A stretch of DNA of 64,000 bases from Deltaproteobacteria bacterium (GCA_022340465.1 JAJDNW010000022.1:1-64000); one strand, 5' to 3'; positions 1-8,608 are shown, counted from the stretch's first letter. Numbers and translations: made by a program. Notes: generated by a model not told the origin, from the letters alone.

Positions 1-326
1 TCCCAGCTTAGTTCCAGGGGGGATGTAAGGAGGTAGGTGTTTTGGTTGAAATCCTCCGGTCCGAACACTTCGATACCATTGACCAGGATCGAGGCACTGC
101 TGATGCCGTCTTCGATTCGTTTGTCACCGTCACTCTTTCCGTTTCTCACGACAATGGTGCCGTAACCGGGAACGGCGCGGAACGTATTTTCATATGTGTC
201 CGGTGCATCTGAAAACCTGAGATACTGCTGGGGACCGAGCAAGGTGGTTTCCCCACCGAATGCGGACGGCATCGAAGCGAGGGCGGCAAAGAAAAGGACA
301 AGGATAAAAAAAGCGGCTTTTTTCAT
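1..326 (-). CDS. Secreted protein, C-terminus cut by window start
   Basis: The reading frame opens at an ATG (RC of 324-326) preceded by GGAGGAAATC and runs off the left edge without a stop. The first about 24 residues form a signal peptide (MKKAAFFILVLFFAALASM, then SAFG). The mature part reads like a beta-rich domain: a segment with 'TIVVRNGKSDG', 'SASILVNGIEVFGPEDFNQN' and 'LLTSPLELSW', a pattern I know from Ig-like or repeat-containing extracellular proteins of Desulfobacterota where an 'NGVEV..P.DFN' motif is followed by 'NTLSVEL'. Function unknown; export is the supported statement. Confidence 0.7.
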   Translation of the reverse strand, partial: MKKAAFFILVLFFAALASMPSAFGGETTLLGPQQYLRFSDAPDTYENTFRAVPGYGTIVVRNGKSDGDKRIEDGISSASILVNGIEVFGPEDFNQNTYLLTSPLELSW

Positions 327-541
327 GATTTCCTCCTTTGAGGTTCGTTCGAATTTTTTCTTGTGTCATGATGCCAAAGGAAAAATAAAAGGCAATCCTG
401 CAAAGTTTCCCAAAATATACGGTAGTAATTTAGGTGTTATGGAGGGAGCTCATTCAAGCTTCGCGGTATTGAACAATTGAAACCCCGGTGTTATGGATAT
501 CGAACCGGTGTGGAAAAGGCGCTGCAAAAGGGGGCTGTATC

Positions 542-883
542 ATGATCGACTCATTTTCTTTCGGAGCCATGGTGATCGACGGGCATGCCTACCATTCCGA
601 CCTGATCATCTATCCGGACGGGCGGATCCGGGATTCATGGTGGCGGGGCAGGGGGCATGTGCTGTCGATGGGTGACATCGTTGACCTGGTGGGGATGCGC
701 CCGAAAATTATCATCGCCGGGACGGGTGTCGACGGACGGATGAAACCCGAAAAGGGCCTCGAGAAGCACCTGGCGGAAAAAGGTGTGCAATTGATGGCGG
801 GCCCCAATAAAAAGGCGGTGGACTGGTTTAATGGCTTGCACGCATCCGAGAGGGTCGGTGCCTGTTTTCACCTGAGCTGTTAA
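542..883 (+). CDS. Mth938-like (DUF498/COG1504) domain protein
   Basis: 113 residues from ATG 542, which follows the purine-rich AAAAGGGGGC; an in-frame upstream start at 488 is possible but has no ribosome-binding site. The order 'IDGHAYHSDLIIYPDGRIRDSWWRGRGH' followed by 'IIIAGTGVDGRMKP' and a C-terminal 'GPNKKAVDWFNGL' is characteristic of the Mth938/NDUFAF3-like fold. Homologues are small cytosolic proteins; in mitochondria a relative assists complex I assembly, but the bacterial role is not established. It stands alone, 132 bp ahead of hisS; the gap contains a small hairpin (CCTAAA/TTTAGG near 887-906). Confidence 0.8.
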   Translation: MIDSFSFGAMVIDGHAYHSDLIIYPDGRIRDSWWRGRGHVLSMGDIVDLVGMRPKIIIAGTGVDGRMKPEKGLEKHLAEKGVQLMAGPNKKAVDWFNGLHASERVGACFHLSC

Positions 884-1015
884 AACCTAAAATCGTTCAA
901 TTTAGGCGAAATATTCCTAAATGTTCCGATTCATATTGACTCGCCTGAAGTTTCCCTGTAATTATCTAAGTTTATTGATTTTATCTGAAAACTAAAAAAA
1001 GATTCAGGAACAGCG

Positions 1016-2269
1016 ATGATACAGCTCATCAGAGGATTCAAGGACATATTGCCGGGTGAGGTCGAGGTGTGGCAGCACATCGAGTCAGTGGCCCGGGCGC
1101 TTTTCGAGGATTTCGGATTCAAAGAGATCCGCATTCCCATCATGGAGAAAACCGAGCTTTTCGCCAGAAGCATCGGGGAGGATACGGACATCGTGGAAAA
1201 AGAGATGTACACGTTTCCAGACCGCAAAGGCGACCTGATCACCTTGAGGCCGGAGGCCACGGCATCCATCTGCCGGTCATACATCCAGCACAAGATGTAC
1301 GCCGACGACCCGGTCAAAAAATTTTATACCATCGGGCCCATGTTCCGCAGGGAGAGGCCTCAGAAGGGGCGTTACCGGCAGTTTTATCAGATCAACGCGG
1401 AAATATTCGGTGTGGGATCGCCCCTGGCGGACGTGGAGCTGATTTTTCTGCTCAAAACCCTGTTCGAGCGGCTGTCGGCCGGGGATGTGGAGGCGCACAT
1501 TAATTCCCTGGGATGCCCCGAATGCCGCCCGGTTTTCAAAACCGCCCTTAAAACGTACATAGCGTCCCACGCGGATTCGCTCTGTTCGGACTGTGCGCGG
1601 CGCAAGGACCGCAACCCTTTGAGGGTTCTGGACTGCAAGGTGCCGAATTGCAGGCAAGCCATGGAAGAAGCGCCCTCCATCATCGACCACCTGTGTCCGG
1701 CCTGTGCACAGCATTTCGATGTGGTACAGGCATCGCTCGATTCTCTGAAGGTACCCTTTGTGGTGGACAAACGGCTTGTCAGGGGACTGGACTACTACAC
1801 CAGGACGACGTTCGAAATTCAGACCCGTTCCCTGGGTGCTCAGAGCGCCGTTGCCGGCGGGGGGCGCTACGACGGGTTGGTGAAGATGCTGGACGGGCCG
1901 GAGATGCCGGCCACCGGGTTTGCCATCGGTTTCGACCGCTTGACCGAAGTGGCCGCCCTGGACAGGGACGCCTATATCAAAAAGCCGGACCTGTTCATTG
2001 CCGCGCTGGGCGAGGAAAGCGGTTCTCAAGCCTTCGAGTGGCTTTGTGCATTGGGGGCCATGGGGATGCGGGCCGAAATGGATTTCGAGGGCCGCAGCCT
2101 GAAAAGCCAGATGAAGCGCGCCGGGAAAAGCGGTGCGCGCTACACCCTGATCGTGGGCGAAGACGAGCGGCGGAAAGGGGCGGCCATCCTGCGCGACATG
2201 CATACCAGAGAGCAGGTGGATGTCCCGCTGGACAACCTGGTGGAAAAACTGATACCGCTGATCCGGTAA
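1016..2269 (+). CDS. hisS: Histidyl-tRNA synthetase
   Basis: 417 residues, normal length for bacterial HisRS. Class II motif 2 is visible at about 110-123 (FRRERPQKGRYRQF), the histidine-specific 'RGLDYYTRTTFE' at about 256-266, and motif 3 as 'GGGRYDGL' (281-288) with 'AIGFDRL' (303-309). An anticodon-binding domain fills the C-terminus. Between motif 2 and 3 lies a Cys-rich insertion (CPEC 167-170, C190, C193, C207, C212, CPAC 227-230) that could bind zinc; such an insertion occurs in a subset of bacterial HisRS. The start ATG has AGGAACAG just upstream. Followed by a dispersed repeat and then aspS, the common hisS-aspS neighbourhood. Confidence 0.96.
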   Translation: MIQLIRGFKDILPGEVEVWQHIESVARALFEDFGFKEIRIPIMEKTELFARSIGEDTDIVEKEMYTFPDRKGDLITLRPEATASICRSYIQHKMYADDPVKKFYTIGPMFRRERPQKGRYRQFYQINAEIFGVGSPLADVELIFLLKTLFERLSAGDVEAHINSLGCPECRPVFKTALKTYIASHADSLCSDCARRKDRNPLRVLDCKVPNCRQAMEEAPSIIDHLCPACAQHFDVVQASLDSLKVPFVVDKRLVRGLDYYTRTTFEIQTRSLGAQSAVAGGGRYDGLVKMLDGPEMPATGFAIGFDRLTEVAALDRDAYIKKPDLFIAALGEESGSQAFEWLCALGAMGMRAEMDFEGRSLKSQMKRAGKSGARYTLIVGEDERRKGAAILRDMHTREQVDVPLDNLVEKLIPLIR

Positions 2270-2313
2270 ATCAATCTAATTCAAGGGCCGGGGAGTTTTA
2301 GCTTAAGCCTTTT

Positions 2314-2411
2314 GTCATTCCTGCGGAGGCAGGACACGCAGTGAAGCGTCAGCACTATCCGGAAAGCGATTAGCCGAATGCTCTGGATCCCCGCCTGCGC
2401 GGGTATGACGG
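2314..2411. repeat. Dispersed inverted-repeat element between hisS and aspS
   Basis: Left arm GTCATTCCTGCGGAGGCAGG (2314-2333) and right arm CCCGCCTGCGCGGGTATGAC (about 2390-2410) are imperfect inverted copies, about 56 bp apart; each arm is itself a small hairpin. 'TCATnCCnGCGnAGGCnGG' arms are a familiar intergenic repeat type in Proteobacteria and Desulfobacterota. The rest of the 322-bp gap (2270-2591) shows no gene. Confidence 0.6.
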
Positions 2412-2591
2412 AATAAACACCCCGATGGCTCGTCTAATTGGATATATTTATCAGGCTTGGAAAAAATAATCGAAGATAATAAGCATTGGAAAGGGTTGCT
2501 GTGCATCCATTTCAACGCCGTAAAAATGCGGCGTGCCGGTGTGAACTGTCGATCGCAGAAATTTGTTTCTAATGAATGAGAGGAGCGACCA

Positions 2592-4379
2592 TTGTCAGAT
2601 AATCTTGGAAGTATGCGCAGGACCCATCACTGCTGCGAACTCGGCGGTGCGGACATCGACAGGGAAGTGGTGCTCATGGGCTGGGTGCAGCGCAGGCGCG
2701 ACCACGGCGGGGTTATATTCATCGATCTGCGGGATCGAAACGGCATTACCCAGGTGGTTTTCAACCCGGAGTTGGACTCCGAGGTCCATGCCAAGGCGCA
2801 TGTCTTGCGCAGCGAGTACGTCATCGGGGTGCGGGGAAAGGTGGAAAAGCGGCCCGAGGGCATGATCAACCCCAACCTGGTCACCGGGGAAATCGAAGTG
2901 CTGGTGACGGAGCTCAAGATATTGAACCGGGCGGCCACACCACCGTTCCAGATCGAGGACACCGTGGATGTCTCCGAAACCATACGGCTGCAGAACCGGC
3001 ATCTGGACCTGAGGCGGCCGCAACTGCAGAAAAGCATCATTACCAGGCATAGGGCCGCCGCCGCCGTGCGCCGCTACCTGAATGACAAGGGATTCATCGA
3101 CGTGGAGACCCCTTTCCTGACCCGCAGTACGCCGGAGGGGGCGCGGGACTATCTGGTCCCCAGCCGCGTGAACCCGGGCCAGTTTTATGCCTTGCCCCAG
3201 TCGCCGCAGATATTCAAGCAGCTTTTGATGATAGCCGGTTTCGACCGGTACTATCAGATCGCGCGCTGTTTCCGTGATGAAGACCTCCGGGCGGACAGGC
3301 AGCCTGAGTTCACCCAGATCGATATCGAAATGTCATTTGTTGGAGAGGACGATATCATGGATCTGGGCGAGGGCATGATCCTTTCGCTTTTCAAGGAGGT
3401 CCTGGGCGTCGAACTGGCGTCGCCGTTTCCGCGGCTCACCTATGAAGAGGCCGTCGACCGGTACGGGCTGGACAAGCCGGACACCCGTTTCGGCCTGGAG
3501 CTGAAGGAGATTTCCGATATTGTCGAGAATTCGGGCTTCAAGGTGTTTTCGTCGGTGGTGAAGAAGGGCGGCATGGTCAAGGCGCTCAACGCCAAGGGCT
3601 GCAGCGGTTTTTCGCGCAAGGAGATCGACGACCTGACCGAGTTCGTGGCCATTTACAAGGCCAAGGGCCTGGCCTGGATCAAGGTTCGCGAGGACGAGTG
3701 GCAGTCGCCCATCACCAAGTTTTTCAGCGATGAAGAAAAGGCGCGCATGAAAACCAGACTCGACATGGAGCCCGGGGACCTGGTTTTCTTCGTGGCCGAC
3801 CAGCCCAAGGTGACCAACGAGGCCCTGGGACACTTAAGGAACCACATCGGCGCTAAACTGGGTCTGATCGATCAGGATGCTTTCAATTTCGTCTGGGTGA
3901 CGCATTTTCCGCTGATGGAATACGACGAAACGGAAAACCGCAACCAGGCGCTGCACCACCCGTTCACCGCTCCCCTGGAGGAAGACTACGACAAGCTGGA
4001 ATCCGACCCCATTGCGGTCCGGTCGCGGGCCTACGACCTCGTGCTGAACGGTTTTGAAATCGGCGGCGGCAGCATCCGTATTCACCGCAAGGAGGTTCAG
4101 GAGCGTGTGTTTGATGCCCTGGGATTGACGCCGGAAACCTACGAAGAGAAGTTCGGTTTTCTGATTTCCGCCCTGGAGTCCGGGGCGCCGCCGCACGGGG
4201 GGATCGCCTTCGGGTTCGACCGGTTGGTGATGCTCATGTGCGGTCAGCCCTCCATACGGGACGTCATCGCCTTTCCCAAGACGCAGCGAGCCGCGTGCCT
4301 TTTGACCAGCGCGCCGTCCGAAGCCTCCAAAAGCCAGCTGGATGAGCTGTGTCTCAAGGTCAAACCGATCGCCACCTAA
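2592..4379 (+). CDS. aspS: Aspartyl-tRNA synthetase
   Basis: 595 residues, typical of the large bacterial AspRS. N-terminal OB-fold anticodon domain ('[23 protein letters not shown]'-type start), class II core with '[20 protein letters not shown]', motif 2 '[14 protein letters not shown]', the GAD insertion in the middle, and motif 3 '[12 protein letters not shown]' near the C-terminus. A TTG start at 2592 is chosen because AGGAG lies 6 bases upstream (2581-2585); an ATG seven codons later (2613) is the alternative. Whether it is discriminating for tRNA-Asp or also charges tRNA-Asn cannot be decided; a tRNA-Asn gene is present at 7371-7446 but no asnS or gatCAB is seen here. Confidence 0.96.
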   Translation: MSDNLGSMRRTHHCCELGGADIDREVVLMGWVQRRRDHGGVIFIDLRDRNGITQVVFNPELDSEVHAKAHVLRSEYVIGVRGKVEKRPEGMINPNLVTGEIEVLVTELKILNRAATPPFQIEDTVDVSETIRLQNRHLDLRRPQLQKSIITRHRAAAAVRRYLNDKGFIDVETPFLTRSTPEGARDYLVPSRVNPGQFYALPQSPQIFKQLLMIAGFDRYYQIARCFRDEDLRADRQPEFTQIDIEMSFVGEDDIMDLGEGMILSLFKEVLGVELASPFPRLTYEEAVDRYGLDKPDTRFGLELKEISDIVENSGFKVFSSVVKKGGMVKALNAKGCSGFSRKEIDDLTEFVAIYKAKGLAWIKVREDEWQSPITKFFSDEEKARMKTRLDMEPGDLVFFVADQPKVTNEALGHLRNHIGAKLGLIDQDAFNFVWVTHFPLMEYDETENRNQALHHPFTAPLEEDYDKLESDPIAVRSRAYDLVLNGFEIGGGSIRIHRKEVQERVFDALGLTPETYEEKFGFLISALESGAPPHGGIAFGFDRLVMLMCGQPSIRDVIAFPKTQRAACLLTSAPSEASKSQLDELCLKVKPIAT

Positions 4380-4380
4380 A

Positions 4381-4483
4381 TAATTAAACCGGCAAATAAG
4401 TAAACTGTCAAAAACAAGGAAACATAGCAATAAAGGCATTTCGGATACGTTATCGAAAACGTACCCTTCTGCCGGTTTAATTA
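4381..4483. repeat. 13-bp perfect inverted repeat bracketing the aspS-AEC gap
   Basis: TAATTAAACCGGC at 4381-4393 is exactly complementary to GCCGGTTTAATTA at 4471-4483; the arms start one base after the aspS stop and end one base before the next ATG. Inside is a second small dyad, TACGTT...AACGTA, near 4446-4463. It could be a long-looped terminator, an operator pair, or a relic of an inserted element. Confidence 0.5.
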
Positions 4484-4484
4484 T

Positions 4485-5408
4485 ATGATGAACATCCTCA
4501 CAACGATTGTACCCATTTTCGCCATCATCCTTCTGGGATGGGGCTCTCACCGGCGGGGGTTCATTCCCGCGGAATTCATCGGACCGGCCAACAGCCTGGT
4601 TTTCTACATAGCCATACCGGCCATGGTTTTCAACGCCGTTGCCAGGGCAAACCTCAAGGCGCATTTCGACCTGAGTGTGCTGGCGCTGACACTGGGTACG
4701 GTGGTGGCGGGGTATGCTGCGGCATGGGGGGCCGGCGCTTGGAAAGGGTTGCGGGGCGGGAAGCTGGGAACCTATATCCAGAGCGGGTTCCACGGTAACC
4801 TGGGATATATCGGTTTGGCGGTGGCCTTCTACTACCTGGGCGAGGAGGGGTTCGTCAAGACCAGCATATTGCTCGGCTTCATGATGATTTTGCAGAACCT
4901 CCTCAGCGTGTTCGCCCTGACCGTGAACTCCGAGGACAATAAGGGAGCTTACGACTGGACGCTGATCCTGCGCAAGGTGGCGGGCAATCCGGTCATCGCC
5001 TCCGCCCTTGCCGGCATCGTCTTTTCTCTGCTGGAAATTCCCGTGCCCCTGGTTGTGAAGAGGAGCCTGGACATCCTGAGCGGTCTGGCGCTTCCCATGG
5101 CACTGCTCATCATCGGTGCGTCCATCTCATTGGAATTGATCCGGATCAAACTGCGGCCGGTTCTATCGACCATGACCATCAAACTGGTCCTGCTGCCGGG
5201 AATGGGGTTTCTTCTGTTTCGGCTCTTCGGCCTGCCTGCCGGGGACTTTCTTCCCGGCCTCATCCTGCTGGCATCGCCGGCCGCCACCATCTCCTATGTC
5301 ATGGCCAAGGAGATGGGCGGCGATCCCGATTTCGCCGTGGCCTCCATCTCGGCCAGCACGCTGGTGTCCTCCGTCACCTTCACCATCTGGCTCAACCTGG
5401 CCGGTTAG
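4485..5408 (+). CDS. AEC family transporter (auxin efflux carrier/malate permease type)
   Basis: 307 residues, very hydrophobic, about ten membrane segments, with the family's symmetric arrangement of two five-helix halves. N-terminal 'IVPIFAIILLGWGSHRRGFIP' and 'NSLVFYIAIPAMVFNAVA', then 'GFHGNLGYIGLAVAFYYLG' and a C-terminal 'LILLASPAATISYVMAKEMGGD' match the AEC/MadL-like permeases that move organic acid anions or other small solutes. Two adjacent ATGs (4485, 4488) are possible starts. Substrate cannot be predicted; it is a single-gene unit followed by a convergent methyltransferase gene. Confidence 0.88.
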   Translation: MMNILTTIVPIFAIILLGWGSHRRGFIPAEFIGPANSLVFYIAIPAMVFNAVARANLKAHFDLSVLALTLGTVVAGYAAAWGAGAWKGLRGGKLGTYIQSGFHGNLGYIGLAVAFYYLGEEGFVKTSILLGFMMILQNLLSVFALTVNSEDNKGAYDWTLILRKVAGNPVIASALAGIVFSLLEIPVPLVVKRSLDILSGLALPMALLIIGASISLELIRIKLRPVLSTMTIKLVLLPGMGFLLFRLFGLPAGDFLPGLILLASPAATISYVMAKEMGGDPDFAVASISASTLVSSVTFTIWLNLAG

Positions 5409-5499
5409 CGTATGGCGGGATTCAATATCGATGCGGGGACCGGAGAAGATGATGCAAACCCGGTGGGCGGCTCAAGCTCAAGCTTCGCTGGTAAGTCTT

Positions 5500-6252
5500 C
5501 TAAGGTGCACTGAACAGGTATAAGGCCCACCCCAGGCAGTCACGCCCCCACTGCAGGTAGCCGGTTCGGTGCTTGCGCATGGTATTGAGGAGCGCCTCCG
5601 CGTCCGGATCATCGGGATGGGCTGCCACGTACCGCTCGGCAGCTTGCCACTGGAGCCCCTCGTACCTGTCCCAATCATCCTCAGAGGAGACGACGGCGTA
5701 CAAGAATATAAGACCCAGGTCCATGCCGGCCTGAACGTTGCTCGAGTGAGAGCCGTACGACGCGGCCTCCTGTTCGGTCAGTTTCAGGTATTCCGGATCT
5801 GGAGGAATCTTCCAGAATGGCTCCCCTACGAGCACGAGACCGCCGGGTCTAACCATCGTTTGCAGGGCCTCGAGCGTTCGCTTGTGCCCCTGATAGACCC
5901 AGGAGGCGCCGATGCATGCGGCCAGGTCCAGACGCCTTTGCCGGTCCAGTTCATACGTGCCGCCATCCATGTTCAACAGGTCGATACGATCTGTGAGTTG
6001 CCGGGCGGTGACGTTCTTTCGCGCTTCTTCGAAGGTGACGGGAGACAGGTCGATCCCCGTGCCCGTTACCTCGTACCGTTCCGCGATGAGGCAGAGAAAC
6101 TCGGCCTTGCCGCAAGCCACGTCCAGGACGTGCCCGCCGTCAGGCAGGCGCAGGAGGTCGATGAGCTCCTTGGTTTTGGCCAGGCTCATCGGGTTCATGA
6201 TCGTATGGTCCGTGTGGGTGATGCCAAAATATTTCCACATATCCATGTCCAC
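5500..6252 (-). CDS. Class I SAM-dependent methyltransferase
   Basis: 250 residues. Motif I of the Rossmann methyltransferase fold is clear at about 40-46 (VLDVACGKAEF), with acidic motif II 'TGTGIDLSP', motif 'LDLAACIGASWVYQGH' and 'MVRPGGLVLVGEPFW' as motif III. The N-terminus 'MDMDMWKYFGITHTDHTIMNP' and a C-terminal tryptophan/tyrosine-rich helical part are common in stand-alone small-molecule methyltransferases. Acceptor unknown. The promoter region (6341-6376) carries a MarR/TetR-style palindrome, so expression is probably inducible. Start ATG at 6252, or 6246. Confidence 0.85.
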   Translation of the reverse strand: MDMDMWKYFGITHTDHTIMNPMSLAKTKELIDLLRLPDGGHVLDVACGKAEFLCLIAERYEVTGTGIDLSPVTFEEARKNVTARQLTDRIDLLNMDGGTYELDRQRRLDLAACIGASWVYQGHKRTLEALQTMVRPGGLVLVGEPFWKIPPDPEYLKLTEQEAASYGSHSSNVQAGMDLGLIFLYAVVSSEDDWDRYEGLQWQAAERYVAAHPDDPDAEALLNTMRKHRTGYLQWGRDCLGWALYLFSAP

Positions 6253-6340
6253 GGGTGAGTCCTTTCATCGTTGTCTTACAATCACCACGACAGAACCACC
6301 GGAGCCAGCAAACCTCAAGTGGCTGTCGGCAGCGCTCATT

Positions 6341-6376
6341 GCTGTGTTATATACAACTTAGTTGTGAATGGCACAA
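6341..6376 (-). promoter_or_regulatory. Methyltransferase promoter with overlapping palindromic operator
   Basis: On the minus strand a -35-like TTGTGC (6376-6371), 17-bp spacer and -10 TATATA (6353-6348) lie about 90 bp ahead of the methyltransferase start. The spacer is occupied by ACAACTAAGTTGT (6365-6353), a perfect 13-bp palindrome of the kind bound by MarR/TetR-family repressors. Binding there would block RNA polymerase. No candidate repressor gene is adjacent. Confidence 0.5.
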
Positions 6377-6554
6377 CAGCCAACGGGAAACAATCATATT
6401 CTCGATCAGATCCCACTGACAAACGCCGGGAAAATCAATAAAAAGATGATGCGTGATTAGGGCCTGTTTCTAAAAAGGGCCCGGACGTTGCCAACTGTTT
6501 GCGCCGATATGTCTTTCCATGATGGCTCATTGGAATGGGCAGGCGGGTTCGCCG
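6377..6554. other. Intergenic, nothing recognised
   Basis: Together with the promoter this fills the 451-bp gap between the methyltransferase start and the small gene at 6704. I see no coding frame with protein-like composition and no structured RNA apart from the terminator next door. Confidence 0.5.
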
Positions 6555-6588
6555 AAAAAAAACAGGCGGGGCCGAATCCGGCCCCGCC
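6555..6588 (-). terminator. Strong intrinsic terminator (minus strand)
   Basis: Ten-base perfect stem GGCGGGGCCG (6565-6574) with CGGCCCCGCC (6579-6588), loop AATC, and on the minus strand an uninterrupted run of eight T (6562-6555) two bases after the stem. It ends transcription arriving from the small gene at 6704-6961. Confidence 0.85.
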
Positions 6589-6703
6589 CGGCGTTGCTTA
6601 CGATCGTCCCAGAGCGGTTAAAAGTTCACAAGGGCGTCCCCCAGAGGATAAGCCAGGGTTTTCCGCTTTTCCTACCGTTTCAGACCAATATCCTGCACAA
6701 TCC

Positions 6704-6961
6704 CTACTTGGGCATTATAAACACATCGGTAAGCGGTTCGACGTCTTCCGTCCATACCGCATGCCATTCATCGCTGTCGATGACGGGGGTGATCCCTATA
6801 ATTGCTTTAAGATACGAGGCCTGCTGGTCGGTCATGGTGTGCTTGGAAATCTGCTCGAGCGCGTAACCGGACATGTCATACACATACATCCCGAAAAGCT
6901 GGTTGATGGTTCGCTTGTGGATGCCGTTGTTGTTTGAACCTTTTACAACGATTAACCTCAA
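6704..6961 (-). CDS. Small hypothetical protein
   Basis: Up to 85 residues from a TTG at 6961; an internal ATG at 6889 would give 61 residues and neither has a clear ribosome-binding site. The sequence has a plausible amphipathic composition ('GYALEQISKHTMTDQQASYLKAIIG') and an acidic C-terminal part ('DSDEWHAVWTEDVEPL') ending 'DVFIMPK'; no family recognised. The main reason to keep it is the strong minus-strand terminator about 115 bp beyond its stop, which shows this strand is transcribed here. The transcript could instead be a non-coding RNA. Confidence 0.4.
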   Translation of the reverse strand: MRLIVVKGSNNNGIHKRTINQLFGMYVYDMSGYALEQISKHTMTDQQASYLKAIIGITPVIDSDEWHAVWTEDVEPLTDVFIMPK

Positions 6962-7334
6962 ATTGATTCTACGCCAAACGCTATTCTAATTGCGTTTAGA
7001 TTGCAGTCCGTAAGCTATGATGAAAACAGATGGGATCAACTGCCTATTATTTCTTTATCTACAGCCAAATTTGTTTTGGTTATAAAATTTTCCGTGGAAA
7101 ATCTGTTGAATAGCGGTTGTCATCTTATTCGGCTACCTGACTGATTAGTAAGAAATATTTCTTATGGTGGACATCGTTTGTATCGGAACATATCCATGAC
7201 AACCGGTATAGCTGATGAATGCCTTTGTAGCCGGGGTAGTTGTGTTGGTGCAACCGTCGCGGGACACCATTGCTTTTACCGCAACAATATCATCCGGTGG
7301 ATTCGCTTAGGAGGTTGTAGACCCAGTGTCGCAT
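6962..7334. other. 373-bp intergenic stretch without a recognisable gene
   Basis: AT-rich. The only regular structure is a 16-bp perfect palindrome TAAGAAATATTTCTTA at 7149-7164. No coding frame, tRNA or terminator is visible until the tRNA terminator at 7335. Confidence 0.5.
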
Positions 7335-7362
7335 AAAAAAAGGCCGGGATGGACTCCCGGCC
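7335..7362 (-). terminator. Intrinsic terminator of tRNA-Asn
   Basis: Perfect 8-bp stem GGCCGGGA (7342-7349)/TCCCGGCC (7355-7362) with loop TGGAC; on the minus strand it is followed directly by seven T (7341-7335). It begins 9 bases after the tRNA CCA end. Confidence 0.88.
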
Positions 7363-7370
7363 ATTATTTT

Positions 7371-7446
7371 TGGCTCCCCAGCACGGACTTGAACCGCGGA
7401 CCCGATGGTTAACAGCCATCTGCTCTGCCGACTGAGCTACTGGGGA
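7371..7446 (-). tRNA. tRNA-Asn (GUU)
   Basis: 76 nt on the minus strand. Acceptor stem TCCCCAG... pairs with ...TGGGGA, discriminator G, and the CCA end is encoded. D-arm 'GTAGCTCAGTCGGCAGAGC', anticodon loop CTGTTAA giving anticodon GTT (Asn), T-arm with GGTTCAAGTCC. A promoter lies upstream and a terminator downstream, so it is a monocistronic transcript. Confidence 0.95.
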
Positions 7447-7500
7447 TCAGTTGGGTGGTGAATTTTTCGATAGCCCGGCAAATTCACACGAACAACGTCG

Positions 7501-7528
7501 ATTATTATATCCCTGTCCGGCTTGTCAA
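7501..7528 (-). promoter_or_regulatory. Sigma-70-type promoter of tRNA-Asn
   Basis: Minus-strand TTGACA (7528-7523), 16-bp spacer, AATAAT (7506-7501). The predicted start is about 48 bases before the tRNA 5' end. Confidence 0.6.
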
Positions 7529-7614
7529 GAAAAATTTGGACCGTTTGGCCCATTATCGTGGATTCGGGACAAGTTTGCAGCCAGCCGGTCGTCATGCGGG
7601 GCCGGTTTCGATTT

Positions 7615-8349
7615 TTAACGTGCCATTTTAATTACAAGCGCTTTCCCATGCTCGCTCAACCCCAGCGCCTCTATTTCCCGCGCCAGCTGGTCCTTTGTGC
7701 CGTATCCCCCGGCGTAGCCGTTCAGACGGGCCGCAACGGTGGACGCCACCAGGTCACGGTGGTCAGGGTAGATGGCTGTCAGTTCACGCACGAGGCCGGC
7801 GTGCTGTTTCAGGATGTATTTCTGATGGTAGCCTTCAGCCATGGTGAAGGTTCGCACTGGAAGGATCCTGGTGGTGACTGTCTGGCCGGATTTTTGCTCC
7901 AGGGCCTGTTTGGAAGCCAGGGCCGTTTTTCGCTGCCGGTCGTTGTGAAAGAAGACGGCGTGCATGTATTGTCCCGGCGTGTTCCGGCCTGTCGGTGTAT
8001 GGCTTTCCCAGACGACATTCAGAAGCTGGGCATAGGTGATGCGTGTGGGGTCGAAATCAACCTGCACCGTTTCCGTGTGGTCACCTATCCGCATGTATGT
8101 GGGCGCCGCCTTTTTACCTCCGGCATACCCCACACGCGTCCGGATCACTCCCTCGACAATCCCGAACCGGGATTCAACACCCCAAAATCAGCCCAATCCG
8201 AAAGAGGCGGTTTCGAAGGTGGGCGGTGCCGCGGCATCCAGAGGCGCCAATGCCACCTGCCCTGCAAACGCCGTCCTTTGACCCAAAAACAGGGCGAGCG
8301 TGAACAGCACGGCATGCATTATGGATGTTAACAGTTTGTTTATTTTCAT
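7615..8349 (-). CDS. msrA: Peptide methionine sulfoxide reductase A, selenoprotein with signal peptide
   Basis: 244 residues if the in-frame TGA at 8190-8188 is read as selenocysteine (residue 54). Upstream of the TGA the frame encodes a signal peptide (MKINKLLTSIMHAVLFTLAL, cleavage near AFAG) and 'PTFETASFGLG'; downstream it continues 'FWGVESRFGIVEGVIRTRVGYAGG', so the family motif GCFWG appears as G-U-F-W-G with the catalytic position encoded by TGA. Later hallmarks are present: 'HTETVQVDFDP', 'GQYMHAVFF', 'AEGYHQKYI'. No other Cys occurs, so there is no resolving cysteine. A SECIS-like hairpin follows the TGA. A GTG at 8388 is an alternative start. The enzyme would reduce Met-S-sulfoxide outside the cytoplasm. 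A mutated pseudogene is the alternative, but the perfect placement of the TGA argues against it. Confidence 0.85.
8158..8174 (-). promoter_or_regulatory. Bacterial SECIS-like hairpin of msrA
   Basis: On the mRNA the stem AATCCC / GGGATT closes a five-base loop GGTTC and begins 13 nt after the UGA. Distance and a GG/GU-containing apical loop agree with SelB-recognised bacterial SECIS elements such as that of E. coli fdhF, where the upper stem-loop begins about 11 nt after UGA. The hairpin lies within the coding sequence, as is usual in bacteria. Confidence 0.7.
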
Positions 8350-8608
8350 TTTTTTATCTCTTATTGAACCGCTTTTGCCGCTTTTCACAACTTTTTTCCG
8401 ATGTACCTTTGATTTACCGTAATCACGATTTGCCTGACTGTCATTCCGGCCAGCTATTTTTGTTTTTGATTATTTCAAAGAAGTGTTTATTATTATTTGA
8501 ATCATAACAGAACAGGGGCAGCATTTGCGGATGGATCTCCAGGGCGTCTCCACCATAAAACTGAGGTCTATCCGTTTATCTGTCCGTAATCGAAACCGGG
8601 AGAGGACC

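Noticed and set aside
7149-7164. 16-bp palindrome TAAGAAATATTTCTTA
   Set aside because: AT-rich, in a gene-free stretch with no nearby promoter to control; chance is likely.
8148-8190. msrA as two separate genes, or as a frameshifted pseudogene
   Set aside because: The frame is the same on both sides of the TGA, the family motif is otherwise perfect, and a SECIS-like hairpin follows; a selenocysteine codon explains this better.
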